This document shows positions 46,779 through 60,900 of a DNA stretch of 64,000 nucleotides, one piece after another. This stretch comes from Ascidia mentula (lineage: Eukaryota; Chordata; Ascidiacea; Phlebobranchia; Ascidiidae): contig OX387204.1 of NCBI GenBank assembly GCA_947561715.1, positions 17,055,001 to 17,119,000 on the forward strand, written 5' to 3'. Made by a program: the position numbers and the translations under genes. Positions within the stretch are counted from its first letter, which is position 1; every line of letters begins with the position of its first letter. Under the pieces are notes generated by a model. It worked only from the letters and a program-made list of their open reading frames with translations. It was not told the DNA's origin and searched no databases.

Positions 46779-49700
46779 ATGTCAGAAGCAGTAAACAGTT
46801 GTGTGATGATCTGGACATTGGTTTTGTTGATATCTCAAGAGTTTGGCTGTAAGTGATTGATTCAACTATTTTGATTCAAGAAATGTACAAGTTCATTGTG
46901 AGCAAGGCAGTTATCGTTCCATTGTAGGTTCCTCGTCGAAACCATGCACATATCGTTTCTTTTCAATGTCCAATGACAAACGAACTTGGCAGGATGCGAA
47001 GGAACGATGTATTGAGCTTGGTGGAAACCTTGCGAGAATTCTTGATGCCGAAACACAAAACAGACTTATTCGTCTCGCAAACAACAAAAAGTCAATGCGT
47101 AAAAAACATTTGTACTTATTTAAAACTGTTTGGATATTTTTTCCAATAAAAATTATCACGTCATTCAGAAACAGAAAGCAACTAATTTTTTCTTGTTTTC
47201 TAGCTTATTATGTAGGTGGTAGACGTTTTGGAAACATATTTACGTGGCCAGATGGAGACGTTTTTTACCAACGGAAAAAAGGTTTTCGTTTCGTTATTGG
47301 CTAACCCATATTAATTACCATGATTAAAGGTAAAATTAAAATGCAAAATTTAAATCAAAAACTTTATCTCATATTTTCAATTCAAGTGAGCAAAGAATGG
47401 ATAGATAACAATCATAACTATATTAGTCAAAAATATCTTTAGAAAACATGTCGTTCGTTGCTTATGGTTTAAGGTTATGATTTCAATGGTTCGCCAAAAT
47501 TGTTATGGACCGGTAAAGAGTATACAGCCTGGTTATATAACCCACACCCCGGAACTGGTGAGTGTGTTTGGCTTGAAAAACATTTCAAATGGGGTTGGTA
47601 TGCTGGTGATTGCAACCTAAAAATACACTATATTTGTGAGTTCAAAGGTGGGTTTAATAATATTGTAATATTTAAACGACTGACATGGTGCTGTTTGCAG
47701 ATCAACCACGAAAAATCGTATTTTCTCAAACAAGTTACTCTGCAATTGTCGGTGAAACAATTATTATCACGGGAAAAATTGAAGGACCTTATGTAGAACC
47801 TATAAATATCAGAGCAATTTACAACCTAAACCAACGGGTAACTCTAGTAACCAACTATGCGGGTGCTATCTTCAGTTATTATATCCAGAATATTAGTCCT
47901 TCTCATTTTGGTAAAGTTACAATTGAAGCCATTGGATTCCAATATAAATGCAAATTTTCCAAGAGCACTTTTTTGAATGAAGGTAACCATGACAAGTTTG
48001 GTTTATAAAGGTCGGGTTCCAGTACTGTAACATTTATTTACATTTACGCAGTAAAGATCGAGATTGACAGAAACAAAATAGTTGCAAAAAACTATGGAAA
48101 TCATGAATCTGTTAGTTGCTTTTTGTCAGAAAACCATCCCACACCAATAACATGGATGAGGTATAAAATGTTTGTTGATATATGTGATTACAACTGTTGA
48201 AGCATGTTTTGTACACCGTCATATAAGTCATGCTTTTTTCTGCACTCCACTACATTTTATTTACGTTTGTCATTGCTGTGTTTAGATCCTTTTTTTCACA
48301 CTGCAACTAGAGATATTTGCTATTAAATCCGATATAAGTGCAGCCCATTTGTGTAATGTTAATCTTGTGGGTTAACCACCCCCTAATCGTCTCTACTCAC
48401 CTGTATATATGCCCCAAAAGTTCAAGGCCCCTAATCTTAGTGATCAGAATGTTTGTCCAGACAAACTAACACGTTTTAAAAGTAAATGCAAGAAGTCATA
48501 TTTTAGCAAGGAAATTTAATAACAAGTCACGTTTATCGCGCAGAAATGACGCAATCGTTTCCAAAAAAAATAGTTCCAACGTATATCAATCTGTCAGCTC
48601 CTCCCGCAGTTCATCCACTCTTTACATAACAGTGAATGATGTGAGTGAATCGGGGAATTACACTTGCATGGGAACAAATATGATTGGATCTAAACTGGCA
48701 AGGAAATTTTCACAAGTGTTTGGTAAGTCAAATGTTTTGTTTCAAAATTTGTAAATCTTAACGCAATAATGACGATTTCAATTGCATACAGACGTGTAGA
48801 TAGCCATGCACGTGACAGACGTATAGAACGCTAGCGAACAACAAACAAAATCAATATTAAAACAACCCTTTTGCCTGCTTCTGCATTGATTTTTTTCAGT
48901 GTTATGAAATATTCTAATGGGTGCGATCGTACCTGCTTGGTTCTGCCGCTGCCTTTCACAGCTAAATTCATTTTTTGCAGTTGCTCCAAATATATCTTTG
49001 AGCAACACAATAATTGTTGCTGAATACGGTCAACAAATCCACGTTGATTGCATTTCGTTTGGATTTCCCAAACCAACTGTATCGTGGACGAGGTTCGTGC
49101 ACTGTTTATATTGCTCTGTGTAACGTTACGCATTACAGGCAATTAAATCAATTGATGCCAAGCAAGAACCTGCGCAGTAGAGCGATGCTGCCAATCATGC
49201 CATTGCATCAAATCCTACTGTTTTGATGCTTCTCACTTTTGGTCAAATTTTGGTTACATGAACATTTGTGCAGAAGCGGAAAAATTATTGGAGCATCATC
49301 GATTTTCCAAACTACAGAAAACAATGTGAAATATAAGAGTCAAGTTGGTTTGTTGCTTAGAAGAAGTGACGTCATGCAATCTGGAAATTATGAATGTGTT
49401 GCAAAAAATATGTATGGAAACGTCACTGGAAAGTTAACTATATATGGTAAGATTAACATAAAATACATTTTTAAACTACAGTAAAAATCACCTTGTTTTA
49501 GTGAAAGTAAACATCACATTATCCCGAAGAAATTTTGACTTGGAACAATGGGAGAATGTAACGGTTGATTGCACTTCGTATGCAAATCCCAGGCCTGCGG
49601 TTAACTGGTACAGGTAAGATTGTAACTTTTGAACAGAAAATGCTAATAAGATGTAAAACTTGACAGAAGTGTTTTTGCGTTACACCCTAATATTTGTAAA

Positions 49701-52700
49701 GCTGAGGTAATATCTTCCTCTTTATTGTTTTTAGGCGAGAAAATTTGATAACGAGATTTGCATATTCGGTCTCGGTTTCCCAGCAAAAATTATCACAAGG
49801 TCGATACCACGTAACGAAACGCCTTCACTTAACAAAAGTTGACGCAACTTATGGCGGAGTTTACGAATGTTGGGCAGAAAACCGCAAGGACACAAAACTG
49901 CTGTCTAAAACCAGAAAAGAAGTCACTCTGAAAGGTGTAGTAGTGACCATAAACTGTTCGAGTCCCAGCTAAACTGTTAGTTGTATTTAGTTCGTCCAAA
50001 CATAACACTTTCTGCATCACAATTTATTGCGGAAAAGTTTCATGGGCAATACGTTGATTGTGTCTCTTATGGGTTTCCGAAGCCTAACGTAACATGGAAA
50101 AGGTAAACACATGATTTAGCATCAGTTCAACAAATCCGTAACTTTGGTTTTAAATTTTAGAAATAAATCTGTTATCGGAGCTACAACTTCTAATATCTCC
50201 ACGAGTATTGTAAATAACACGAAGTATTCGCTAACAGCTCGATTAAATTTTATCATTGATAATGTTGCGGATTCAGGAACTTACGTTTGTTAGTCAACAA
50301 ACAATCATATTGACAAGGTGGAAAAGGCGTTTCTAATTAGAGGTATCCAATCTTAAAGATTTGCTTTTATTGCTCTCATTTAACCAATGCATCTACAGTA
50401 CCAGCAAATATATCGGTTACTCAAACCAGCAAAGTTGTTAGTATTCCAGAAACGTTTACGATTGGTTGTGAATCCTATGGTTTTCCATTGCCGACAACAT
50501 ATTGGATTCGGTAAAGCGATTGGCAAAATGAAAACTTTGTTTCGTACTCCGTATATTCATGAAATCAACAATACGCTGTGTCCATAGAAATGATCATGTG
50601 GCAAACTGCACAACTAACACCTCCTCGGTTTGCCAAAATCGTACAACTGTCGGCGAATTCAAATCCATATCCTGGGTAAACTTCAATATTACCAACATAG
50701 AAGATGCTGGAAGTTATCACTGCAAAGCCTTTAATATTCCTGGTTTGAAAATGACCTCAGAAACCTTTACTCTTCTTGGTGAGTTTTTGAGTTCTTCTGT
50801 TATTTGTTTTGTTGAGGAAAATGAAAACTTGTACTTTTAGTCACACCCAACATTTCCTTGTCATCAAGTCACGCCACAATAGCAGAGTGCGAATCTGCAA
50901 ACGTAACTTGTACTTCATTCGGATATTACAACCCAATAGTGTATTGGACACGGTGAGGGATCAGTGTTATACGGTTTCTCATTTTCGCAGAAAGCATGTT
51001 ACGTGAAATAATACTTTCTCGTTTTCAGTATCTCCAAAAACTTATCGACTAACTCGTCGAATCGAATAAATTTTAAAACTACAAGTGTCGGTGAATTTAA
51101 GACAGAAAGTACACTTAATATTCAAACTTCCGATGTCAGTGATTCTGGTACTTTTGTTTGCCACGCTGGATCTAGTTACGAAAGTTTCAACTTTTCCGTT
51201 TTGTCCCCACAACAGACACAAGGTATGACGGAATTATTTTGCTGTTTGGCAAATGATTTTCCACGCTTTACTTTTTATTATCATTCCAGTTTCTTTAATG
51301 ACACTGTATGTTCAATGTTAATTAGTAAAAACAAAAGCAACATTTGACCCACAAAGCGATGCTATTCGGCCCTTTGTTCAATAATTTCGTGATATTTATA
51401 CGTTTGCTCGTTTTTGGTAATGCTAATTGTATTTAACATACTATTTCTCTCCATTTTTCCTGTATATATTAATTATTTTTATAGGTTTATCTACACCACA
51501 ATGGTTGCTACCAGCTGTTATCGGATTGTCACTTTTATTCATATCGGTCATAATTGCTGTGCTAGTGTTGGTGAAGTTGAGGTAAATGACCTTTAATTAT
51601 AACACGTAAACCGCAAGCAAAGCTATTACCAAGTTAAATCGTATTTAAATATTTTAGGGTTCGTGCGCAAAACAGAAAGAAACCCGAAATAAACGTTGAA
51701 ACTGTCAACCCAGGTAAAAAAATATACAGCCTATTAATGCGTTTTTTCGAATTGTCAAGTAAGACTGTTGACAATAATGATAAATAAAATTCGACCACTG
51801 GTATTTCAGATTCCTCAGATTGTCCAGTTGAAGCAAAACCTCGTCCAGACTCGACTGTGACGAGAATTTTTAAGTTTTGTTTATGTGATCTTTATGTGGA
51901 GAGCGCCAAGCACGGGCATCAAGCATTGAAAGCTCAACATGAGGTGCGTTGTAAAGTTAACGTTTCGTCGACCTAAGTTTTTCTGCATAATTTATTCAGG
52001 ACCGGGTGATATGAAAATACACGGTATACGCAGTGGGCGCCACATTCATACTTTTAAAAACAGATTTAGAAACTGCTCCTGTGAAACATTTATATTTCGT
52101 GTGGTTTGTTTTGACAGAAAATAAGAATACAATCAAGACGTCTTCTCAGTGTTGAAACTGCTGAAAAAAACCCAAGTCGAAATCGTTACAAGAATATTTT
52201 ACCATGTATGACAGTTTTTTCATTCATAAACATATATTTTTAAAAACCGTGTACATATAGATGAAAACCACAGAGTGATTCTTCGCGGATTAAAAAGCAA
52301 CGAAAATGATTACATTAACGCATCATATGTTGAGGTTTGTCACTGCAGCAATGATTTCCTGGAAATTTTACATTGTTGGTAATATTTCTCAGGGTTTTGA
52401 ACAACCGAACAAGTGGATTGCAACCCAAGGCCCCATCGATACAACTGTGAATGATTTCTGGGCAATGGTTTGGGAACAAAATGTCAGAGTAATTGTAATG
52501 CTCACAAATCCAGACCAAAATAAAAAAGTGAGTACTTTATTATCAATTTAGATGCGTATTACTCAACGCTTTTCACTGTTTAGTCAAGGTGTGCTCTTTA
52601 CTGGCCCCAGAGTTTCGCCCCCTTCAAACTGTACGGCCGTGTTAACGTGAAACTCCTGAAAGTCCTGAACAAACATGGTTTCATTATCAGGAAAATGGCA

Positions 52701-53363
52701 ATCGAAGAAGCAAACACCTTATATGTTTCGGTATACTAGGATTAAATAGAAGCTCTTCGTTGCTGTTGTTGTTGTTACATCGCTTTGAATCCAGGAACAA
52801 CGAGTTGTGACTCACTACCAATTTATTGCTTGGCCCGGTTTTGGAGTTCCACAAACAACAACTGACTTTCTCACATTCACAAACCAGTTTCAGAAGGAAA
52901 TGGATCGAGTAAATCGAACTTTGCGAACTCAGGTTCCCACTGTGGTCCATTGTAGGTAAAAATAGTGATTGTATACCTTAGTAAACTCAGTGACTGCGAA
53001 ATAACCTTCAAGTATGTTTATCAAGCGGAGGTGCCGGCAGAACTGGGACTTTCATTGGTTTTGTTTATTTGTTGGAGGAATTAAATCAAACTGGCTCAGT
53101 TGATGCTTTCAAGGCCGTTTGCCACCTGAGAGAGCAAAGAATGGAAATGGTTCAAAATGCGGTAAATGCTTTTTCTTTTCCCCGACATATATTAACTTGT
53201 GTTAACTTTATTTGTTACATTTATCTAGGAGCAATACATATTCATGCATCACTTGGTTGCACAAAGTGTTGAATGTTGCGAAACCCAAACAAATATTACT
53301 GGACTGAACGAAAATGTTGAGCAACTTAAATGGTTTGTGACCTGCATACAAAAAACTGATTAG
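46779..53363 (+). pseudogene. copy 6: type A front fused to type B phosphatase end
   Basis: Signal peptide 46779-46848, CTLD 46892-47098, 47204-about 47280, about 47390-47648, Ig a 47701-47982, b about 48052-48160 and 48545-48723, c 48981-49092 and 49275-49446, d 49501-49615 and 49735-49935, e 49991-50102 and 50161-50342, f 50399-50512 and 50592-50780, g 50842-50955 and 51030-51223, type A membrane exon 51485-51581, type A tail, PTP from 52118, TAG 53361-53363. Stops lie in the last CTLD exon (TAG 47440, TAA 47470, the latter shared with copies 7 and 8) and in Ig e (TAG 50291, CAG in other copies). The PTP starts as type A and ends as type B, in frame. The stop in Ig e has no obvious splicing escape except skipping, so I call it a pseudogene, though a young one. 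Confidence 0.7.
52118..53363 (+). other. chimeric A/B PTP domain of copy 6
   Basis: Up to [17 protein letters not shown] the exons are type A (also GFEQPNKW, with Glu for Lys/Lys-type GFKQ). From TNPDQNKK onward they are type B: CALYWPQ, AWPGFGVP, VHCSGGAGRTG and the type B last exon; D2 is absent. The switch lies in the 20 bp shared by both parents at 52482-52501. The frame is kept through the junction. Confidence 0.8.
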
Positions 53364-54959
53364 CATAAAATGTAAATCATGCACTCACAGTTCACCTTCT
53401 TCAAGTGACGTCATCAACGAGATATACAGCTCGGTTAAGTTGTCTGATGACGTCATAGCTTCAGCTAAGCCGACAAAGAATTGAACACTTTAATATTCGG
53501 ATTGTTTTCCTACGTTGGGATTTTTGGTGTTCAAATCCGCGGTCGGGACAATTGCCCAAATGTCACAATATCCCAAGAATCAGCTTAAAATTAAGTCTCA
53601 AAATTGTCAAGCTTGTTGACGTAAATCTGCCGGAATTGTGCTTTTGAAAAACATTATAAGTTAATGACGTAAACCGCTCATTCTATGTCATGCAAAACAT
53701 CCTTTTGCGTTTTGTGTTTCTTCAATGACTTCAATGAGTTTAGCATCTTGTCTGGCTGCTACACCTGTACTTATGTTCAAGAATACATTTTTTTATGTAA
53801 ACCGAAATTAAAAATATTTATTAGAACTTGTTCTATTACTATGTGAAGTTTAAACAACGATCATACAAACAGCTCAGTTGAGGTCGTTTTTGCAACTACG
53901 TGCAAAGGTTGAAAGGCAAAACCTATGAAGGCCAGTTCTATTTTGTTAGATTTGTGTTTTCGCATTTTATCCTTTAAAGACATAACTTCTATATGTTGTG
54001 CCTATATACACACCGACTAACAGCTAATGTCACGGTTGATAATAATGGAAAAGTTTAGTAGCTGATGTAGCTTGGGGCCAGTATAGCCAGCCCCTAAAGT
54101 AGGGTCCACGAAGCGGTTTTTGGAGGAAGTCTAAGGTCTTTGTGAGATTGTAACGTAATATTGCATATGTAGGTTTATGTGCAATGTTACTTGAGTCGTT
54201 TTGTGCTATCACTGAGTCATGTTAATTTACTCTAACAAGGCGTTAGGAAGGTAATCGTTCGCATACAATATTTTCAGAGCATTAGTCCTAACTGGGACAG
54301 CAAGTCGGAAAAATTTCGGACTGCTGCGATTCAAAGTTTAAGTACCACTGTTACATACAACAACTACATTTGTGATTGTTGAAACCAAACTAGCTATGCT
54401 TTGGAAGCAATTATTTTGGGTATTTGGTAACGTTATCTATATACTCTGCCGACATAGTTTTGATGTCACATAATTATGAATTTAGGCCCACAATATGTCT
54501 CGTTTTCGACCAATATTTGTGTTGAGTTGAACACGAAGGCCACTGTGACCCGAACAAACCACCTACGAAACAATTATTGCGACGGCCAAAGGTACACTGA
54601 ACAATGGCATACTTGCATTGAACTGTGCATATTTTGGAACTTTCCGTACACAAGGGTAACTTAAAGTTGATGTTGAAATATTGCCTCTCAATTTGCATAG
54701 GGAATTGTTCTCATCCCTTTCTTAGAAAATCCGTGTGCATTTACTTTTTTTATAAGCTGTAGCCAGTGATATTTCTGTTACTTTACGCACTCACGTTTAT
54801 TTGGTATCATTAACTCGGGTAACTCTGACAGTGAAGGAATTTTTTCTTTGCATTCGCATGACAGTTGTCCTCATTGAAAACATTTTTTTAATTAAGACGG
54901 TTCTGACCTTTCACGATTTTTTAACCTAAGATGTCTTAGAATTTAGCGTTCAAGTAAAG
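53364..54959 (+). other. spacer between copies 6 and 7
   Basis: Same content as 45163-46778: paired TGACGTCA at 53406-53413 and 53448-53455, then the family upstream block in the diverged version. No gene supported. Confidence 0.5.
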
Positions 54960-57900
54960 ATGTCAGAAGCAGTAAACAGTTGTGTGATGATCTGGACGTG
55001 TATTTTGTTGATTTCTCGCTGTAAGTGTTTTATTCAACCATTTTGATTCAAGAAATGTACAAGTTCATTGTGAGCAAGGCAGTTAAAGTTCCATTGTAGG
55101 TTCCACATCGAAACCATGCACATATCGTTTCTTTTCAATGTCCAATGACAAACGAACTTGGCAGGATGCGAAGGAACGATGTATTGAGCTTGGTGGAAAC
55201 CTTGCGAGAATTCCTGATGCCGAAACACAAAACAGACTTATTCGTCTTGCAAACAACAATAATAGAATACGTAAAAAAACATTTGTACCAATTTAAAACT
55301 GTTTGAATATTTTTTCCTATAAAAATTATCATGTCATTCAGAAACAGAAAGCAATTTTTTTTTCTTGTTTTCCAGCTTGTTTTTTTGGTGGTAGACGTTT
55401 TGGAGACAAATTTACGTGGCCGGACGGAGTTGTTTTTTGCCGGTGGAAAGGAACAGGTTTTCGTTTCGTAAATATTTTTCATGAATTATTGGCTAACCCA
55501 TATTAATTACCATGATTAAAGTTGGAATTTTAGGAAAAAAATTATTCAAAGACTTCTTCTTTATCCTATGTTATATGTTTAAACCAAGCGGACAAAGAAC
55601 GGATAGATAACAATCATAACTATATTAGTCAAAAATATCTTTAGAAAACATGTCGTTCGTTTCTTACGGTTTAAGGTTATGGTATGAATGGTATGCGACA
55701 AATGTCTTTGACCGGTAAAGAATATACAGCCTGGTTAAATAACATATATCCCGGAACTGGTGAATGTGTTCGACTTGAAAAACATTTCAAATGGGGGTGG
55801 TATGCTGGTGATTGCAACAGTAAAATTAACTATATTTGTGAGTTCAAAGGTGGGTTCATCAATATTGTAATATTTCAACGACTGACATGATGCTGTTTGC
55901 AGATCAACCACGAAAAATCGTATTTTCGCAAACAAGTTACTCTGCAATTGTCGGTGAAACAATCATTATCAAAGGAAAAATTACAGGACCTTATGTAGAA
56001 GATATAACTATCACAGCAATTTACAACCTAAACAGACGGGTAACTTTAGCAACCAACTACACGGGTGTGGACTTCAGTTATTATATCCAGGATGTTAGTC
56101 CATCTCATTTTGGTAACATTGCAATTGAAGCCATTGGAGTCGAATCGAAATGCAAATTTTCCAAGAGCACTTTTTTGAATGAAGGTAACAATAACAAGTT
56201 TGGTTAATGAAGGTGGGTTCCAGTACTGTAACATTCATTTACATTTACGCAGTAAAGATTGAGATTGACAGAAACATAATAGTTGCGGAAAACTATGAAA
56301 ATCATGAATCTGTTAGTTGCTTTTTATCAGAAAACCATCCCACCCCAATAACATGGATGAGGTATAAAACGTTTGTTGATATCTGTGATTACAACTGTTG
56401 AAAAAAGTTATTTTACCACGCACTGCCAAATCAAACACATTTTTAGATCTTATTTTTACACTGCAATTGGAAATATTTGTTGTTAAATCCGTTGTACATG
56501 CAGCCCATTTGAGTGATATTTATCTTGTGGGTTAACCACCCCCTAATCGTCTCTACACACATGTATATAATCCTCAAAAGTTTGGGGACCCTGATGTTAG
56601 TGAACAAAATATTTGTCCAGAAGAACTAATACGTTTCAAAGCAAATGCAAGAAGTCAATTTTAGTGAAGAAATGAGGAAATAACAAGTGACATTTATTCC
56701 GCAGAAACGATGCAACGGTTTCCAACAAAAATAGTTCCAACGTTTACCAATCTGTCAGCACCACCCACAGTTCATCCACTCTTCACATAACAGTGAATGA
56801 TGTGAGTGAATCGGGGAATTACACTTGCATGGGAACAAATAGGATTGGATCCAAACTGGAAATGAAGTATTTGCAAGTGTTTGGTAAGTCAACATTTTTT
56901 GTTTTTCAATTTTTTTTTTAAATTTTACGCAGTAATAACGATTTCGTTCGCATAGATAGTCATGCATGTGCCAGACAAAGCACACTAGTGAAAAACAAAA
57001 ACAAAAAAAATCAAATATTTTTAAGGGGGGCGATCTTCCCTTCTTCGTTCCGCCCCAGACGTACACAGCAAAATTCATGGATACATTTAAAGTAAAAATC
57101 ACCTTGTTTTAGTTAAAGTAAACATCACATTATCCACAAGAAATATGGACTTGGAACAATGGGAGAATGTAACGGTTGATTGCACTTCGTATGGAAATCC
57201 CAGGCCTGTGGTTAACTGGTACAGGTAAGATTGTAACATTTTAACAGGAATTGCTTATAAGATGTAAAACTTAACAGAAGGGTTTTTGCGTTACACCCTA
57301 ATATTTGTAAAACTAATATCTTCCTCTTTATTGTTTTTAGGGGAGAAAATTTCATAACAAGCTTTGCATATTCGGTGTCGGTTTCCCAGCAAAAATTATC
57401 GCAAGGTCGATACCACGTGACGAAACGTCTTCACTTAACAAAAGTTTATGCAACTTATGGCGGAGTTTACGAATGTTGGGCACAAAACCACAAGGACACA
57501 AAACTGCTGTCTCTAACCAGAAAAGAAGTCACTTTGAAAGGTAGTAGTGACCATAAACTGTTGCAATCCCAGCTAAACTGTTAGAGGTATTTAGTTCGTC
57601 CAAACATAACACTTTCTGAGTCAGAAATTATTGCTAAAAAGTTTCATCGGCAATACGTTGATTGTGTCTCCTATGGGTTTCCAAGACCTAACGTCACATG
57701 GAAAAGGTAAACACATGATTTAGCATCAGTTCAACAAATTCGTAATTTTGGTTTTAAATTTTAGAAATAAATCTGTCATCGGAGCTTCAAATTCTAATAT
57801 CTACACGAGTATTGTAAATAACACAAAGTATTCGCAAACAGCTCGATTAAATTTTATGATTGATAATGTTGCGGATTCAGGAAGTTACGTTTGTCAGTCA

Positions 57901-60900
57901 ACAAACAATCATATTGACAAGGAGGAAAAGGCGTTTGTAATTAGTGGTATCCAATCGTAATGATTTGCTTTTATTGCTCTCATTTAACCAATGCATCCAC
58001 AGTACCAGCAAATATATCGGTTACTCAAACCAGCAAAGTTGTTAGTATTCCAGAAACGTTTACGATTGGTTGTGAATCCTATGGTTTTCCATTGCCGACA
58101 ACATATTGGATTCGGTAAAGCGATTGGCAAAATGAAAAATTTGTTTCGTACTCCGTATATTCATGAAATCAAAAATACATTGTGTCCATAGAAATGATCA
58201 TGTGGCAAACTGCACTACTATCACCTCCTCGGTTTGCCAAGTTCGTACAACCGTCGGCGAATTCAAATCCATATCTTGGTTGAACTTAAAGATAAACCGC
58301 ATAGAAGAAGCTGGAAGTTATCACTGCAAAGCCTTCAATATATTTGGTTTAAAAATGGTCTCAGAAACTTTTACACTTCTTGGTGAAACTGTGATGTTTT
58401 TCGTCCTAAGAATCTTATTGATATTTAGTTATTTTAACATTTTTAGTTGAGACAAACATTTCTCTCACTACAAATTACGTCAGATTGCTGGAAGGTGAAT
58501 CTACAAACGTGACTTGTACTTCATTTGGATATTACACGCCTGTTGTTTATTGGACCAGGTAAAAAATAATTTTCGAAAAAAGCTAAGATTCAAACTTTTC
58601 TTTGACATTTTATTCTTAGATTTTTGGAAAATATATCGAATAAATCGTCAACACGAATATATTATGAAACATTTAACGTGGACAAATTTCAAACGTTAAG
58701 TGTGCTCAATATAAATGTTGCCGATGTTAACGATTCTGGTATTTTTATATGCCGAACTACATCAAATAACAAGAGTTTACGTATTATCGTTACAACCCCA
58801 CAGCAGGTTGCCTTTGCAGCTGGTATGTATGCTTGTCTTGTGAGCAATGTTAGTCACACATGCAAATATTCATTCCTATTTATTGGGTTAGGTGTCAACG
58901 TATTTGTGTCAAAATGGTTCATTCCCACAGTTATTGGATTGTCTGTTTTGATTATTTTGCTCACATCTGTAGGTGTGGTAACCAAGTGGAGGTAAACTTT
59001 TCCGACCTTAATAAATCAAAAAAATGTTGTCCCATTTTAATTATTTGATATTTAGGGAAAAAATATGTGCAAGTATTTCCACACGAGAAAAAAACGCATC
59101 AGAAACTTCGTCAGAATTCAAAATGAATAAAGGAGTGAGCTGGAAGTACTCCCCAGGTATTCGGAAGATAAGACTTTTTAGGAATCAATCCGTTTTAAAA
59201 AAAGTTTACATTATAACCATTAGAGGATGGGCCTGATGACACTTATAACACACGGATACGTAAATTTTACTTAAGTGAATTTTACGCAAAGAGCACAGAT
59301 AATTCACATAAAGCAATCAAATCACAATATCAGGTACGTGTATAACTTCTAACATTTAAGTTGCCAAAATATTCATTTAGTATTTGTTGGTTTGTGCACA
59401 TAGAGTCATAGATTGTTGATACACAATTTATGTGGTATTTGCCTTTCAGAAAATAAGAAGACAATCAAGAAATGCTTTCAGCATTGAAACAGCAAAGAAC
59501 AACCCATGTCGAAATCGTTACAAGAATATTTTACCATGTAAGTTGTTGTTCATTGCACAACGCAAGGTTGGTTGAAAGATTCACAAAACATTTAATGTCA
59601 TGGGAACACTTATAACGATTTACTCATGTTTTAGACATTGGCATGTTTCATTTATTCCAGACGTAAACTTATCCCTTGATCAGTTGAAAGGGGAGTGGTT
59701 AGTCTTTCTCCATAATGATATAAAGCTGACCTGACTGATGCCAGACTGGTGATGATGGCATAAGTTTTAGCAACAATTTCTTGAACAAATAAAACATGTG
59801 AATGCTTATAGCACTATGGGCTACTCTGTTTATTCTCAGAGTTACTGGTTGGAAAAACAAATGGTTTCCTTCCTCACATTCAATACTTCATTTTTAATAT
59901 TTTGTTGAATAAATTAACTTATATGCAAACAGTACGAGGTAAATTGTCCCGGAAGGGCATCACAAAATTTTCTGCATGATAATCTTTTCAAAAATACATA
60001 ACATTTACATCAATTATGTCCGTAGACGATTACAACAGAGTGCTCCTTCGTGGACTTGAGGGCGATGAAAACGACTACATTAACGCATCATATGTAGAGG
60101 TTCGTCACCGTGCTGAATGGAGTGGAAAATAAACTCTTAACGTTTCTAATTAGGGTTTTAAACAACCAAACAAGTGGATTGCAACCCAAGGCCCCATCGA
60201 TACAACTGTAAATGATTTCTGGACGATGGTTTGGCTACAAAAAGTCAGAGTAATTGTAATGCTTACAAATCCAGACCAAAATAAAAAAGTGAGTGTTTTA
60301 TTATTAATTTAGATGCGTAGAACTCAACGCTTTTCACTGTTTAGTCAAGGTGTGCTCTTTACTGGCCCCAGACTTTCGCCCCCTTCAAACTGTACGGCCG
60401 TGTTAACTTGAAACTGCTTAAAGTCCTGAACAAACATGGTTTCATTGTTAGGAAAATGGCAATCGAAGAAGCAAACACCATATATGTTTCGGTATACTAG
60501 GCCTAAAAAGAATCTCATCGTTGTTTTGTTATATCGCTTTGCATCCAGGAACAACGAGTTGTGACTCACTACCAATTTCTTGCTTGGCCCGGTTGTGGAG
60601 TTCCACAAACAACAACTGACTTTCTCACATTCACAAACCAGGTTCAGAAGGAAATGGATCGCGTAAATCGAACTTTGCGAACTCAGGTTCCCACTGTGGT
60701 CCATTGTAGGTAAAACTAGTGATTATATACATTGGTAAACTCAGTGACAGCGAAATAACCTTCAAGTATATTTATCAAGCGGAGGTATTGGCAGAACTGG
60801 GACTTTTATTGGTTTTGTTTATTTGTTGGAGGAATTGAATCAAACTGGCTCAGTTGATGCTTTCAAGGCCGTTTGCCACCTGAGAGAGCAAAGAATGGAA

